Under the pieces are notes generated by a model. It worked only from the letters and a program-made list of their open reading frames with translations. It ran no database searches and had not been told where the DNA came from. The position numbers were made by a program, and so were the translations under genes. Of a stretch of DNA of 64,000 nt, positions 1 to 9,948 are shown piece after piece. How positions within the stretch are numbered: position 1 is the stretch's first letter; each line of letters opens with the position of its first letter. The stretch is from Picochlorum sp. 'celeri' (taxonomy: Eukaryota > Chlorophyta > Trebouxiophyceae), in the NCBI GenBank assembly GCA_010909725.1, contig JAACMV010000006.1, forward strand, positions 124,001 through 188,000, given 5' to 3'.

Positions 1-1386
1 TAGATCCCCGTTCAGCTCCATGCCTTAAGCAGAAGAACAACATCTCCAATATGATATCAGCTCATGAGATGTTGTATAGACCTTTCAAGTTAGCTGTCCC
101 AGGCTTTATCAATAATTCTCACAGGGATCACTGGGCCAAAGAGGCGATGTCAGATGTTGAGTTACAAAAAAGGATGACACTGAAGATGGACGAATCTGCG
201 GCAATTTATCCTGCCCAATTCGGTCAGAATTTGGTATTCGAAAATGCCCAGTTCACAGGCATTCCTCCACCAGATATTTGGAGTGAGGACTCATGCATGG
301 GAAGTAGATCAGATCACAGACCATTTCTTGATGCTGTGAATGTATCAGAGCTCAATGATGCTTTGGAGACGTTAGTGATCGCTACAGTCCCTGACTCGTG
401 GAGTTGGCAGCACTTCTTGGACAGAGTAACAGTTGTGTGGTGTCAGTCTATGTTGGATGCAGGCGATTCATTCATGTCCAAGAATGTCACTTTGGTTTCT
501 GGTACACAGCCTCAGCAGCGAGTAAATGAATTGTACGACATTATGAGGGTGAAACATATTCACGGAGTTCCCCGGGTAGCAGCAAAGAAATTGGTATTTT
601 CCTGTAGGGCTCCACTGATTCATCCATTCACGAGCCAGAGATTCAATGATCTCATTGGATGGGAGGCTACTAAAACGGACAAACGAAATGTTGTTTTAAT
701 GATGTCTCGCGTACAGAGCAGGCAGATTTTGAACCAGGACAAACTGAATCAAAGAGTGGAGGATTTACTGAGGACACGTGGGAAAGACGAGGTTTTGGAA
801 ATTTTTGATCAGAATCAATTAGGAAGTATGGTAGATATTATTTCTTTCATGAAAGATCGTGTTAAAATGGTGATTGGACCACATGGGGGTGCCATGTATA
901 ACATTCGTTTTGCATCGCCTGGCTCAGTGCTCTTAGAGTTCATGCCCGCGCAGAGATTTGCGCCTGTTTTCTGGGAACAAGCGAGATTGTTCGAGCACCA
1001 TTACTACTGCTATATCTGCAATAGTTTGGACACAGAGCATAACATGGAAATCGATAACTTGGATGCTGTTGTGAATTGGATCGATGACATCTTGAATAAA
1101 CAGGAGCACAGTCCATTGCCCACAGTTGAGCCACATTATCATTGGCAGGTGAAGTAAAGTTCAATGTGAAAAGGATACTCTTATTTAGCAATGAGGGAAA
1201 GTAACATTGAATATTCATATACTTGAGGACAAAGCTACAACAAGCGAGGATGAAATCGAGTATTCTATACATGATACAGACGATGAGAGCCAGAATGAAG
1301 AGCCATCAGAAGGAGACCATGCCTATGACCCATCCAATCATCCCAGGGGAAGGAGGTCTGGAACAAGATCAAGCAATCGATCATAA
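1..1386 (+). CDS. GT61-family glycosyltransferase, 3' part of gene
   Basis: The frame is open to the left edge of the window, so the N-terminus is missing; the first visible Met is at 51. The conserved GT61 (DUF563) motif GPHGGAMYNIRF lies about residue 276 after that Met, followed by a hydrophobic stretch and LLEFMP. Family members are Golgi or ER enzymes that add O-GlcNAc or xylose to proteins or glycans; the substrate here is unknown. Without splicing the frame stops at 1157, but CAG|GTGAAG at 1148/1149 and TTGAG at 1227 define a 79-nt phase-0 intron. Exon 2 (1228-1386) then adds 52 residues rich in Asp, Glu and Ser, ending in a basic RGRRSGTRSSNRS tail. Family assignment is firm; the last exon is inferred from splice signals and protein-like composition. 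Confidence 0.8.
1149..1227 (+). other. Inferred intron of GT61 gene
   Basis: GTGAAG donor and TTGAG acceptor, phase 0, 79 nt. If it is not spliced, the protein ends HYHWQVK at 1157. Confidence 0.55.
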
Positions 1387-1775
1387 CCACGTCTATCTTT
1401 GGACGTCTACAGCATCTAAGGGGTTTATTTACATCTATTGTAATCTATTGCACACTGTTTCCACCCCAGATCGGCGAGAAATCCAATTTTGGCACTCGAA
1501 AACTTTGCAGGACAAGAAAAGGAGGGAAAATCCTGAAATCACGAAGAGTTAGCGGCGGTACAGTATGTTGATGGACCTGTAAGAATATTCTATGTGCTGT
1601 ATATGGTATGGAAAATATTTTCCATCAATGAAGTAACCCGGATTCAGATAGGCTTGTCTGAAAACTTTGCGTGTTTTTCGGCATCACTGTACCACATCAT
1701 TTACTGTCGTGGTATAAAAAGAAGAAAGAAAGGAATAATAAAGAAAGAAAAGAATAATCTCAATTATCTTTGAGA
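1387..1775. other. Intergenic region with a TATA-like box
   Basis: A 389-bp stretch between the GT61 gene and the metalloprotease. An open frame across 1223-1552 has no protein-like character. TATAAAAA at 1713-1720 sits about 60 bp before the metalloprotease ATG and is a possible promoter element. An A- and G-rich run (GAAAGAAA) follows it. Confidence 0.4.
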
Positions 1776-3716
1776 ATGAAGATTATTTTATCGTATCTGT
1801 TGAGCGTCTGCATCAATGTCGTCCTCGGGAAGATCCCCCTGGACAACTGGAGTTGTGGGACTCACCAGTCTCCTGCAGCAATAAATTCAGTATTATCCTC
1901 TCAAAAAAATGTTTTTGGAAACACCTTGTATCAGATTTCAAACGCATCGGCACGTTCCGACATAATTGCTAAGATTACCTGGCAAGAGGCCAAAATTAAG
2001 GTTGGCTTGGTGAACTGTGCTAGAGACCAATATAATGGATTCGACAAGACTCTAGAGAAATTAAATGAAGGCTTTCTTCAAGCGAAAATATCTTTTCAAA
2101 ATGATGGTGTCCAGGGAACCTGCACCGAATCAGAAATGGATCTCCTTTCTCAGAAATGTAGAGGCAGAGAAGCAGAGCCAGAAATTTGCCCAGAAGCTCT
2201 AGATACTGTCGCAACTCGAATCCAATATACCCGCGGTGTATTGGTAATCGTAACCAATATGGGATATCCAGGTTATATTTTGGGCCAGGCTGACTTTGGG
2301 CTCTGGAAAAGGTATCCATGGGTCATGTATCAGGCAGTTGGGCTGCCTGATAATATTCCAACAGACCTGTACCATTCCAACTTGGAAAATCGAGGGATAA
2401 TTCCTATTCATGAAATGGGTCATCACTTTGGACTATTACATACCTTTGAAAATGGCTGTTCATTTCCAGGCGATTATATTCCTGACACTCCGTATGAATT
2501 AGAATCTGGCCTGACATCTAGGCCAGACACCTGATACAACATATACGAATGCTGCTTGAAGAATGGCGGTATCGCCCAGTGCAATGTTCAATCATGCAAC
2601 AACTCAATTGATGATGATATAAACAACATAATGGGGTACAATCCTCACTCATGTCAGTTAAAATTTACCAGTGATCAGGTGGCTGCTATGCAAGCCACAC
2701 TGCTGGACAAAAGGCCTCAGTGGCTTGGTCGATTAAGCAAGCCAACCATTGATGATATTGCTGTTGGTGTGCAGTTAGACAACAGAGTCCGTACGGTTGA
2801 AGGGAGCTTCGAGGATGGAACTGATTCTGTCATTGAATGGATTTCAAATTGTCCAAGTGATAGCATCTGGAAGAAGCAGTATCAGTACAATCCAGGTGTA
2901 ATTGGACAGCCAAGGAAGCAAGTATATCAGTTTGAGATACCAAGTTCTACACGATCGATTAAAATCAACCAGTGCGAGACATCTAGGTCTAATGCAGTTG
3001 TCTCTCTGACATATCTGGAGTGTAGGGATTATCTAGGGTCTGCAGACCTCAGCTGCACGTGTCAGGTCTCCTTCTGTGCTGCCGATAAAGAGATTACATT
3101 CAGCCCTAACACATCGCCAGAGTATAATGTGTACCTCATTCTATCAAATGATCAGTACACGAGCAATGATTTGAGATTCAGCATGGATGCCGATGTGGAG
3201 TTGAGGGAATTGCAGCCACCGCCAATGCAATCACCTCCTTCAGTGAACTTGCCACTACTTGTCCCAGAGGAAAATGCAGAAAGCATTTCTATGGGCATGT
3301 ATATGTTTGGTCCAGCAGGAGGTCCATGTAAAGGCAAGTATATATCAGCAAATCCGGGGCGAAATTGTCTCAGAAGCGTACGAATGAGGAGTTTCAAGCA
3401 AGCTTCCAGCAATTCAAGAGTTCTTGGATGGAAAGTCAACGGCGGCCAGAGATTAGAATCCATTGCTGCAAGCAAAAGTCTTTGCAAGTCAAAATACTTA
3501 GCTGCTCCCAAATCTGGCGTAAAACTCGGAGGAAACGCGTGGAAGTGGAAAATCAATGTCGTTAGAAAAACTGGAAATCGATATCTGGTGAATCTCGTCT
3601 CCCAAAACAAGAGAAGTGCCTCATCCTATCTGAAAGTGAAAAGTGACTGTACTTTAACCTTCACATCTAATAACAGAGATGAATCTCAATTTGAAGCTAT
3701 TGGTTACACCTCTTGA
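1776..3716 (+). CDS. Secreted M43 (pappalysin-type) metalloprotease with in-frame TGA at 2532
   Basis: The start is the ATG at 1776, giving a signal peptide (MKIILSYLLSVCINVVLG). The zinc site HEMGHHFGLLH (HExxHxxGxxH) is at about residue 212 and is followed by HTFENGC and DTP, as in the cytophagalysin/pappalysin M43 group. Codon 253 (2532-2534) is TGA. The same frame continues without another stop to 3716 and holds the rest of the catalytic domain: paired Cys, NNIMGYNPHSCQLKFT (the Met-turn-like NxMxY element) and SDQVAAMQ. A beta-rich region and two Cys-containing modules of the 'KGKYIS ... LGWKV' kind follow; these recur in the protein at 43.2-46.2 kb. The TGA may be a real nonsense mutation, a selenocysteine or readthrough codon, or a sequence error. 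Secreted proteases of this family process extracellular proteins; the target is unknown. Confidence 0.75.
2532..2534 (+). other. In-frame TGA inside metalloprotease frame
   Basis: Conserved M43 sequence lies on both sides in the same frame. TGA is an ordinary stop in many other genes of this window, so a general code change is excluded. No intron of suitable phase removes it. The +1 frame over about 2521-2556 is also open for 12 codons, so a pair of compensating indels is another explanation. Confidence 0.8.
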
Positions 3717-3752
3717 GCAACTGAGATCTGAGGAAGAGTGCATCCTGCAATA

Positions 3753-4274
3753 ATGAATGAAATTGGATACGAGGACTGCGACTATGTGAGCCATGAGACA
3801 GGCTGGAAGTTCTGGCCGAATACTTTCCGAAACTGGAGCGTTCCTATCGAGTTACATATTCCATGCAGGGATCCAATATCGCATTTGATGTCCATGTGCA
3901 ACTTCAAACAAAGAAAGTTCAATTGCTCAAATAGTCTTGAGGTGGAAATAAAAGGGTGCCTGCTTCAAATGGATCGGTTCTCATCCAAACTAGTAACCGA
4001 TTACACAAACATTGAAGCAAAATGTTTTGAAGCCCAAAAAATTGACGAGTACATTGAGTATATGAGCAGTAAACTACAGAAGAAGAGATTTCCAGCTGCA
4101 TACGTTTTCAGGGCAATGAATGCCCCAAGATCTGAAGAGGACGAGTGCATTTGGAACAATAAGAGTGCTTTATCCTTCACCGAAAAGTACATGAATAATA
4201 TGGAATACTTTCAGTATTGTATGGCTTGCCTGGGCTCCGAGATGGATCTGTTGAAAGATCTTTCATCTAGATGA
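3753..4274 (+). CDS. Sulfotransferase-like fragment, tentative
   Basis: A 173-residue frame from the first in-frame ATG after a TGA at 3729. It contains PCRDPISHLMSMCN, which resembles the 3'-phosphate-binding loop of PAPS-dependent sulfotransferases (R-(D/E)-P-x-x-R/H-x-x-S) and compares with REPISRVIS in the gene at 56.2-58 kb. Six Cys are scattered through the rest. No upstream 5'-PSB loop is visible, so the protein is either truncated, missing an exon, or a different family with a similar motif. It lies only 36 bp after the metalloprotease stop and in the same frame. Function is uncertain. Confidence 0.45.
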   Translation: MNEIGYEDCDYVSHETGWKFWPNTFRNWSVPIELHIPCRDPISHLMSMCNFKQRKFNCSNSLEVEIKGCLLQMDRFSSKLVTDYTNIEAKCFEAQKIDEYIEYMSSKLQKKRFPAAYVFRAMNAPRSEEDECIWNNKSALSFTEKYMNNMEYFQYCMACLGSEMDLLKDLSSR

Positions 4275-4422
4275 AAGATATTGCAGCTCATGACCCTCAT
4301 CTCAACAGCGCTTTGTTAGACCGAAACCCACACCATTCATTCCTTAATGACAAAATTCATATTGTATATAAGTTACATATCCTCCTAGAATACTGGATTG
4401 TACATCGAATATATCCAAGGAA

Positions 4423-5823
4423 ATGTCGAAAGTTGCCATGTCAGCCAGAGGACAAGGAACCCTTTCCATCTCACAGTGGAAATACTCTCAGCCAAGGCCC
4501 TGGAAGCAACAAAATCGTCCATTTATTTGCTTTAGTGCCAAGCCCAACCCATATACTCCAAGTTCAGGGACGCTGAGTACAGATGGTAATATTCCCGAGG
4601 GACATCAGCAATTGCACGAAACATTGTATGATGGGAACGAATCTGCAGCACAGGTTCATCAATCCAAGGAGAAGTATCGGTTTATTGATGGAGAGGACGA
4701 TGGATCATCCCTTGTTCCTCTGGGAGAGTTCTTGGCCAGGAGGAGTGGCTCAGAAAGAGCACCTCCAGTGGGAGTGTACGCAATCTATGATGCTTCTCGA
4801 GCTCTTCAGTATGTATCATACTCTAGAAACATTGTGCTGGCGGTGAAAAGCCGTCTTGAGGCTGTAGGAGAGGAGAAGTGTGCCTTTGTAAGGAATATGG
4901 TGTTTGCAAACACTGCTATGCAGACTCGGCAGGCTTTGGAGGCACAGCAATCGAATTGGATCAATGAGCACGGCACTGTACCACCTGGGAACGGTATAGA
5001 AAAGGATGTATGGGATGTTCCCTTCAATGTGACAGCCATGTCGGACAAGGAGAGGAATGTGTACCATGCCAAGAGGGAAAAGATGGTTGCTGCCATGGGT
5101 GAGGTGTCATCGTCAGAGTCTTCTTCTTCTGATTCTTCTTCATTGAAGAACGCAGACGATGATTTTTCGAATAGAGAAAGAGCGGTAGATTTGAAATCAG
5201 CTGTTGAGGAGAATGATTGGAGTGCCGTGATTGAGCAGCAGACAAGGGAGGCCACAGGGCAAGAAGAACAAGGTACAATCACAACCCCATTTGTTGGAGC
5301 TCACGTACATCGGTCGATTGGATCTTCTACAGATGAATGCGTTGAAGAAATGAACAAGGAAAGTGTGCATGCAGCATTGGATGAGGTTCGCCCTTATTTA
5401 ATGGCTGATGGTGGAGATGTGGAGGTGGTTGCCGTAGAAGATGGTAGGATATTGCTTCAGCTGCAAGGTGCCTGTGGCAGTTGTCCTGCATCTTCGAGTA
5501 CGATGAAAATGGGTATTGAGAGATGCCTCCTTGCAAAATTTGGTGATCAGGTCAAGGAAGTGATTGAAGTAGGAGGAGGGGTTGAGAAGATTGAAGCCAC
5601 AGTGGCAACAGTGGATGCTCACATCAATGGCCTCCGAGGTGCTATTGACGCCTATGGTGGAGCAGTAGAAGTTCGCGCAGTCAATCCCCCTACCGCAGAG
5701 TTACTGTATACTGGACCTAAACCATTAGCATATGGTCTGGTCGCGGCAGTCAAAGATAAATTTCCTGAACTGGGAGATATTCGGGTGATTGATGCTGAGA
5801 CTGAAGAGAAAATCGAGTTCTAA
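4423..5823 (+). CDS. Plastid NFU iron-sulfur scaffold with N-terminal GIY-YIG-like domain
   Basis: 466 residues. The first ~60 are Ser/Lys/Arg-rich and look like a plastid transit peptide. A GIY-YIG-like fold (GVYAIYDASRALQYVSYSRN) covers about residues 115-190, as in plant plastid glutaredoxin GRXS16. A Ser/Asp/Glu-rich linker follows. NFU domain 1 (about 307-375) has the cluster-binding CGSC at about residue 351; a second, degenerate NFU repeat (about 395-460) lacks the cysteines. That NFU-plus-degenerate-NFU order matches plastid NFU1/2/3 of plants, which hand Fe-S clusters to photosystem I and other stromal targets. The fused GIY-YIG-like domain is the unusual part. The start is the first ATG; the second Met is six codons in. 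Confidence 0.85.
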   Translation: MSKVAMSARGQGTLSISQWKYSQPRPWKQQNRPFICFSAKPNPYTPSSGTLSTDGNIPEGHQQLHETLYDGNESAAQVHQSKEKYRFIDGEDDGSSLVPLGEFLARRSGSERAPPVGVYAIYDASRALQYVSYSRNIVLAVKSRLEAVGEEKCAFVRNMVFANTAMQTRQALEAQQSNWINEHGTVPPGNGIEKDVWDVPFNVTAMSDKERNVYHAKREKMVAAMGEVSSSESSSSDSSSLKNADDDFSNRERAVDLKSAVEENDWSAVIEQQTREATGQEEQGTITTPFVGAHVHRSIGSSTDECVEEMNKESVHAALDEVRPYLMADGGDVEVVAVEDGRILLQLQGACGSCPASSSTMKMGIERCLLAKFGDQVKEVIEVGGGVEKIEATVATVDAHINGLRGAIDAYGGAVEVRAVNPPTAELLYTGPKPLAYGLVAAVKDKFPELGDIRVIDAETEEKIEF

Positions 5824-5933
5824 AGATGGCATGTATTGTTGTTGTTATTCGTTGCTAATAATAATATAAGTATATTCTAATGATACGTTCACGCGTGCCC
5901 TTGAGGCATCCTTGGGTAGATATATACATCACA

Positions 5934-6509
5934 TCATGGTGGGCTGACATCACCACTAAACACTGTTGCACTTGCTACGGCAGCCCCTGTAGGATCTGCA
6001 GCCAGAGCAACGCCTTCTTCAGCATTTGCTACAGCAACTCCTGTGGGATCTGTAGCCAGGGCAACCCCTTCTTCATCAATTGGCAATGCTATTGAATCAT
6101 TCGATCTACTCGCAGTGCACCCACAAGATTCGATGATATTATTTGGACTCACAATAAATCCTGCCAGACCAGTCCGACCAGAGCACACACAACTTTCTAC
6201 AGTGGCCCAATCATACTTGACCAGTGCTTGGCAGCAAGCATCCATACCTAACGGAAAGACAGATAGTGGACACCAAAATAATAAATCAGCCTGAAGAGCT
6301 GCTAAATCAACACGTGGAAGGGCATTGCACAACTGCCCTCCATCACTTGCCTCACAGGAGGAACACTGACTCAGGCTCCTCCGCTGATAATGAAAGCTAC
6401 TGTCCTCCCTCTGTTCCGACAGTATTCGCCCAAAGGCATTGTTTTTAGGTGATGCTAGGACTAGGAAAAGCAACACGAGGATGCACCTCGTATATTGGTG
6501 AGCCAGCAT
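5934..6509 (-). CDS. Secreted Cys-rich protein with LTP-like cysteine pattern
   Basis: 191 residues from the ATG at 6509. It opens with a signal peptide (MLAHQYTRCILVLLFLVLAS). The mature part shows C...C...CC...CxC...CxC spacing (LC, WC, ACC, SCVC, SCGC), like the eight-cysteine motif of plant non-specific lipid-transfer and bifunctional-inhibitor proteins, though I cannot confirm the fold. The C-terminus has two copies of an 18-residue repeat (EEGVALATDPTGVAVANA type). It is probably an extracellular or wall-associated protein; lipid binding is only a guess. It converges with the NFU gene, 110 bp apart. Confidence 0.55.
   Translation of the reverse strand: MLAHQYTRCILVLLFLVLASPKNNAFGRILSEQREDSSFHYQRRSLSQCSSCEASDGGQLCNALPRVDLAALQADLLFWCPLSVFPLGMDACCQALVKYDWATVESCVCSGRTGLAGFIVSPNNIIESCGCTASRSNDSIALPIDEEGVALATDPTGVAVANAEEGVALAADPTGAAVASATVFSGDVSPP
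5974..6081. repeat. Two 54-bp tandem copies
   Basis: Imperfect direct repeats of 54 bp that encode the 18-residue C-terminal repeat of the Cys-rich secreted protein on the minus strand. Confidence 0.75.
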
Positions 6510-7029
6510 AGTTGCACAGGCCACAATATTCAACGGCTGACCAAACACCAGTTTTCTGTGCTGAACTGGTAGTATATCTTTGAAAAATGATTATTGACAA
6601 ATCTAATTGGTAAAATAAGCAATCATAAAGCAACTTGGAGGTATGCTATGACAAGAAACACCGCGTTCTTGTCTGCTTGGTCAACGTCTCGTCAATTCTA
6701 GTACCCTACCAATTCAAGCTATCAATACAATAGGTTGAAACTTTGCCCATGTGATATTTAATGGCCATACAGAATGAGAGAGTGGGTGTTTATGGAAAAA
6801 ACTGGCACATTGGAAAATCGATCGGCAGGACCAAGAGTCGCATTTTGCCACGTGGATAACACTCGGATTACCCATGGTGTTGTGTGTCTGACAGAACCGC
6901 CACTGATGGCATGGAGATGATGATCGAGGTTTGTCTTACAATGATACAGTCAAATTGATCGAGTCTATAGATCTGCTGTGAAGGGGCATGCAATAGCATT
7001 CTTGCATCATTCTGAGAGCACAAGGCAAC
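6510..7029. other. Intergenic, 520 bp
   Basis: Lies between the 5' end of the Cys-rich gene and the 3' end of the UAP56 gene. I see no coding frame with protein-like content and no repeat; it probably holds the promoter of the Cys-rich gene. Confidence 0.5.
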
Positions 7030-8745
7030 TTATGCAGCATTCATATATGCTTGTGGTTCAATGTGGTCAGGAAGTTCCTTAATATCCACATCGAATCTTT
7101 CTTGGACATTGTTCAAGACTTCGCTGTCCTGTGGACCGCTCACAAAGGTGATGGCCAACCCCTTTGTTCCAAAGCGACCAGCTCTGCCTACACGATGCAA
7201 GTATGTATCTGCTCCGTTTCCATGCTTCTCATCCGTCTCTGGCATGTCATAGTTGATCACAATATTGACTCTCTCGATATCAATACCTCTTCCAACAAGA
7301 TCAGTGGCTACCAAAATACGCTTTGCTCCTTCTTTGAATTCTTTGTAGACCTTGAGGCGCTGCTCCTGGTTCATACCAGCATGGATGGTTGTGGATGGGA
7401 AGTTGCATTCGTTGAGCAATCTGTTGAGCTCTCTGGCCCTCGCAACACTCTTGACAAAAATAACCACTTGATTAAAGTCCAGAGCATCCAGTAGGTCATT
7501 GAGTTTTCTATTCTTCTGCTCCTCGTTCAGCATGACGTAGTGCTGAACAAGGCCATGAAGGGTCAATTTTGCTTCATCATCCACATAAATTTCCATTGGC
7601 TGCACACAGGACAAGAAATACATATAAGCATGAAGATTAGCTATTCAACCATGATAGGATATTCTTTAATGACAAAATAAAAAGTACGTACGTCTCTCAT
7701 GAATTTCTTGCATACAGGTCTGACATCTGCTGAAAGTGTGGCGGAGAACATCATGACTTGCTTATCGTGAGGAGTCTTTTTGAAAATGGCCTGCACATCT
7801 GCACGCATATCAATGGACTCGAGGCACTTGTCACATTCATCCACCACGAAATGTCTGATGTGAGTCAAATCCAAACTCTTCTCTTCGGCCAATGCCTTGA
7901 TACGACCTGGTGTTCCCACAATAATGTGAGGGCATTTTGCTTCATCCTTGAGCATCTCCCTGTGTTGCTTGATTGGAAGTCCTCCGAAAAAGTTGCCAAC
8001 TCGCACATTCTTCATGTATGTTGTAAATCTCTCATACTCGTGACAGATTTGGAAAGCCAACTCTCTTGTGTGACACAAAATAAGAACAGAGACTTGCCCA
8101 TCCACAGGCTCCAATTGCTGGAGGGTTGAGATGACAAACACAGCAGTCTTTCCCATACCTGACTTGGCTTGGCAAATGACATCCATACCAAGAATAGCCT
8201 GGGGAATACACTCGTGCTGAACCTCAGAAGGATGTTCGAAACCGCAATCCTGAATGGCCCTCAACAGCTCTGGCTTGAGCAAAAAGTCTTTGAAACCAGA
8301 GGAATGGATGCCCACAAATCCTTTCTTGGTGGATGCCTACAGGTCAGTCAATAGAAAATCCAGTTACTTTATTTTCGTTCCATTTCATGATAGTATCCAT
8401 GCCCGAACGCAGCATGCGATACACAATATTCTGCGCTCTCACACAATTGGTTGATACACCATTAAGTTTCCTGGGGTTCTTCCCACCAGCGTCCAGGCAA
8501 CATCTCCATGAGCCACAAATGCCACCAAATCCAATAATATATCAATCATATGGGACATGCCATTCGTGAACGCGCAGCCATGTGCCCTGTGCCGTGGAAA
8601 GTCAACTGTGCGACTCGAATCAGACATGTGTCATCAAGCTCACCTGTCCTCCCTTGCCTGCTTCTGCCTCAGCAACCTCCTCTTCTTCATAATCCACCAA
8701 TTCTTCAGCAGCATCAGCTGCAGCGTTCTTCTCAGCAGCAGGCAT
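7030..8745 (-). CDS. UAP56/Sub2-type DECD-box RNA helicase
   Basis: Three exons on the minus strand: 8745-8644, 8336-7692 and 7599-7030, giving 438 residues. Exon 1 encodes an acidic leader ([20 protein letters not shown]). Exon 2 holds the Q-motif region ([15 protein letters not shown]), Walker A AKSGMGKT, the diagnostic DECD box (DECDKCLE) and SAT (MMFSATLS). Exon 3 holds the C-terminal RecA domain with [15 protein letters not shown] and [16 protein letters not shown]56 is the ATPase of the TREX complex that couples splicing to mRNA export in the nucleus. The introns use GTGAGC and GTACGT donors, both phase 0. A small insertion (DEKHGNGA) precedes DTYLHR, where most UAP56 proteins have only a few residues. 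Identification is very secure. Confidence 0.93.
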
Positions 8746-9121
8746 GTGTATTTTCTTCGAAAGAACTTTGAAGATCCGAATCAATCAGTTCGCGAAGACT
8801 GATTACTATTGCTATAATGATGGCACAAGATACAACGCAGTGGTTATAAATTGCACTAAACTAGTGGCGCTGATTTAATGACTCGAATATGTATTTATGT
8901 GGTTCAAAGAGACTGTGCAGTCGCAGTTTAAACCTTTGCTCGGATTTCGCAGTACCACTAAATTGGTACTGCGAATATGGCTGTTTGAACATGGCAATCG
9001 ATCTGAGGATAGACCGGGCAAACCCTATTATAAAATCAATAACTGACAAGTAAATTATTAGTAGCGCTGTCGTAAGGAAGATCATTGCTCTTGCCTGCGT
9101 CAACAAGGTATTCGTGCTGGC
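8746..9121. other. Divergent intergenic region UAP56 / MAM33
   Basis: 376 bp between two divergent start codons; a probable shared promoter region. No further gene seen. Confidence 0.5.
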
Positions 9122-9946
9122 ATGCCTCTTCTGAGAAGATTGATTTCGCATAGAATGGCCATGGGATCATTGCTAAAGAGCGTAAAGCACCCTGTTTGTA
9201 ACGATGTGGTCAGGATGCGGAGCGGATCTGTGCATACGATGTCAATGCAAGCATTAGACATTCGTTCACAACATGCAGCAAGAGCCTTTGGTGCAGAGTT
9301 TCGTGGAGCATCATCATGTTGGAGAAGAAACCTTTCAACGACATTTGCCTCGAGGGCAGGAGATGATGATGCGGTATCTACAGCTAGCATCAAGGATGTA
9401 TTCAAGAAGGAATGGGAGCATGAAAAGAGCACATATGAACCTCCAGAGGAATTAGCCCAAGGGCCTCCTGAACCATTTACATTGACAGAGACAAAGGGAG
9501 ACACGCTCCTGACTCTCACCCGCTCATACGGCAGTGATGAGACTGTCATGGTCGATGTCATGGTAAATGATCAAGACGAAGAAGAACCCTTGGCATTTGA
9601 GGATGAGGATGGAGAATTGGATGTTGATGTGTCAATAGAATTTGTTGTGACAGTTTTGAAAGAGGACAAGGACGAGGAGCTTGTTTTCGAGTGTTCTTCT
9701 GATGGTAGCTATTTGGAGATTAAAAACCTGTCTTTGGAGCCTTCAGACGAAGACGAGTTGGACGAAGCCTTGTACACAGGGCCAGTGTTTGAAGAGCTTG
9801 ATGACGAGGTGCAGGAATCCCTGTATTCGTTTCTTCAGGAGCGAGGGATCACACCAGACCTCGCCGAATATCTATTGAACTTGGTCCATGATAAAGAACA
9901 GAGAGAGTATATGGACTGGCTGCAAAAGATGATTACATTTTTGTGA
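9122..9946 (+). CDS. Mitochondrial MAM33/p32 (C1QBP) family protein
   Basis: 274 residues. The first ~75 are rich in Arg, Ser and Ala with little acid, as in a mitochondrial presequence. The mature part is very acidic and ends with the family signature: DELDEALYTGPVF, LDDEVQESLYSFLQERGI, and a C-terminal helix (KEQREYMDWLQKMITFL). The family forms doughnut-shaped acidic trimers in the matrix and supports mitochondrial translation and ribosome assembly. The stop TGA is only 2 bp from the stop of the convergent neighbour. Confidence 0.88.
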   Translation: MPLLRRLISHRMAMGSLLKSVKHPVCNDVVRMRSGSVHTMSMQALDIRSQHAARAFGAEFRGASSCWRRNLSTTFASRAGDDDAVSTASIKDVFKKEWEHEKSTYEPPEELAQGPPEPFTLTETKGDTLLTLTRSYGSDETVMVDVMVNDQDEEEPLAFEDEDGELDVDVSIEFVVTVLKEDKDEELVFECSSDGSYLEIKNLSLEPSDEDELDEALYTGPVFEELDDEVQESLYSFLQERGITPDLAEYLLNLVHDKEQREYMDWLQKMITFL

Positions 9947-9948
9947 TT

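Noticed and set aside
1223..1552. 109-codon open frame after the GT61 gene
   Set aside because: Starts at a non-functional position, overlaps the better-supported acidic exon in another frame, and its product has no protein-like pattern.
1776..4274. Reassigned TGA codon across the genome
   Set aside because: Several clear genes here (MAM33, permease, EEP, kinase, PME-1, alpha-SNAP) end at TGA exactly where their families end.
4271..4576. 101-codon frame overlapping the NFU leader
   Set aside because: Lies in another frame of the NFU transit peptide region and shows no family features.
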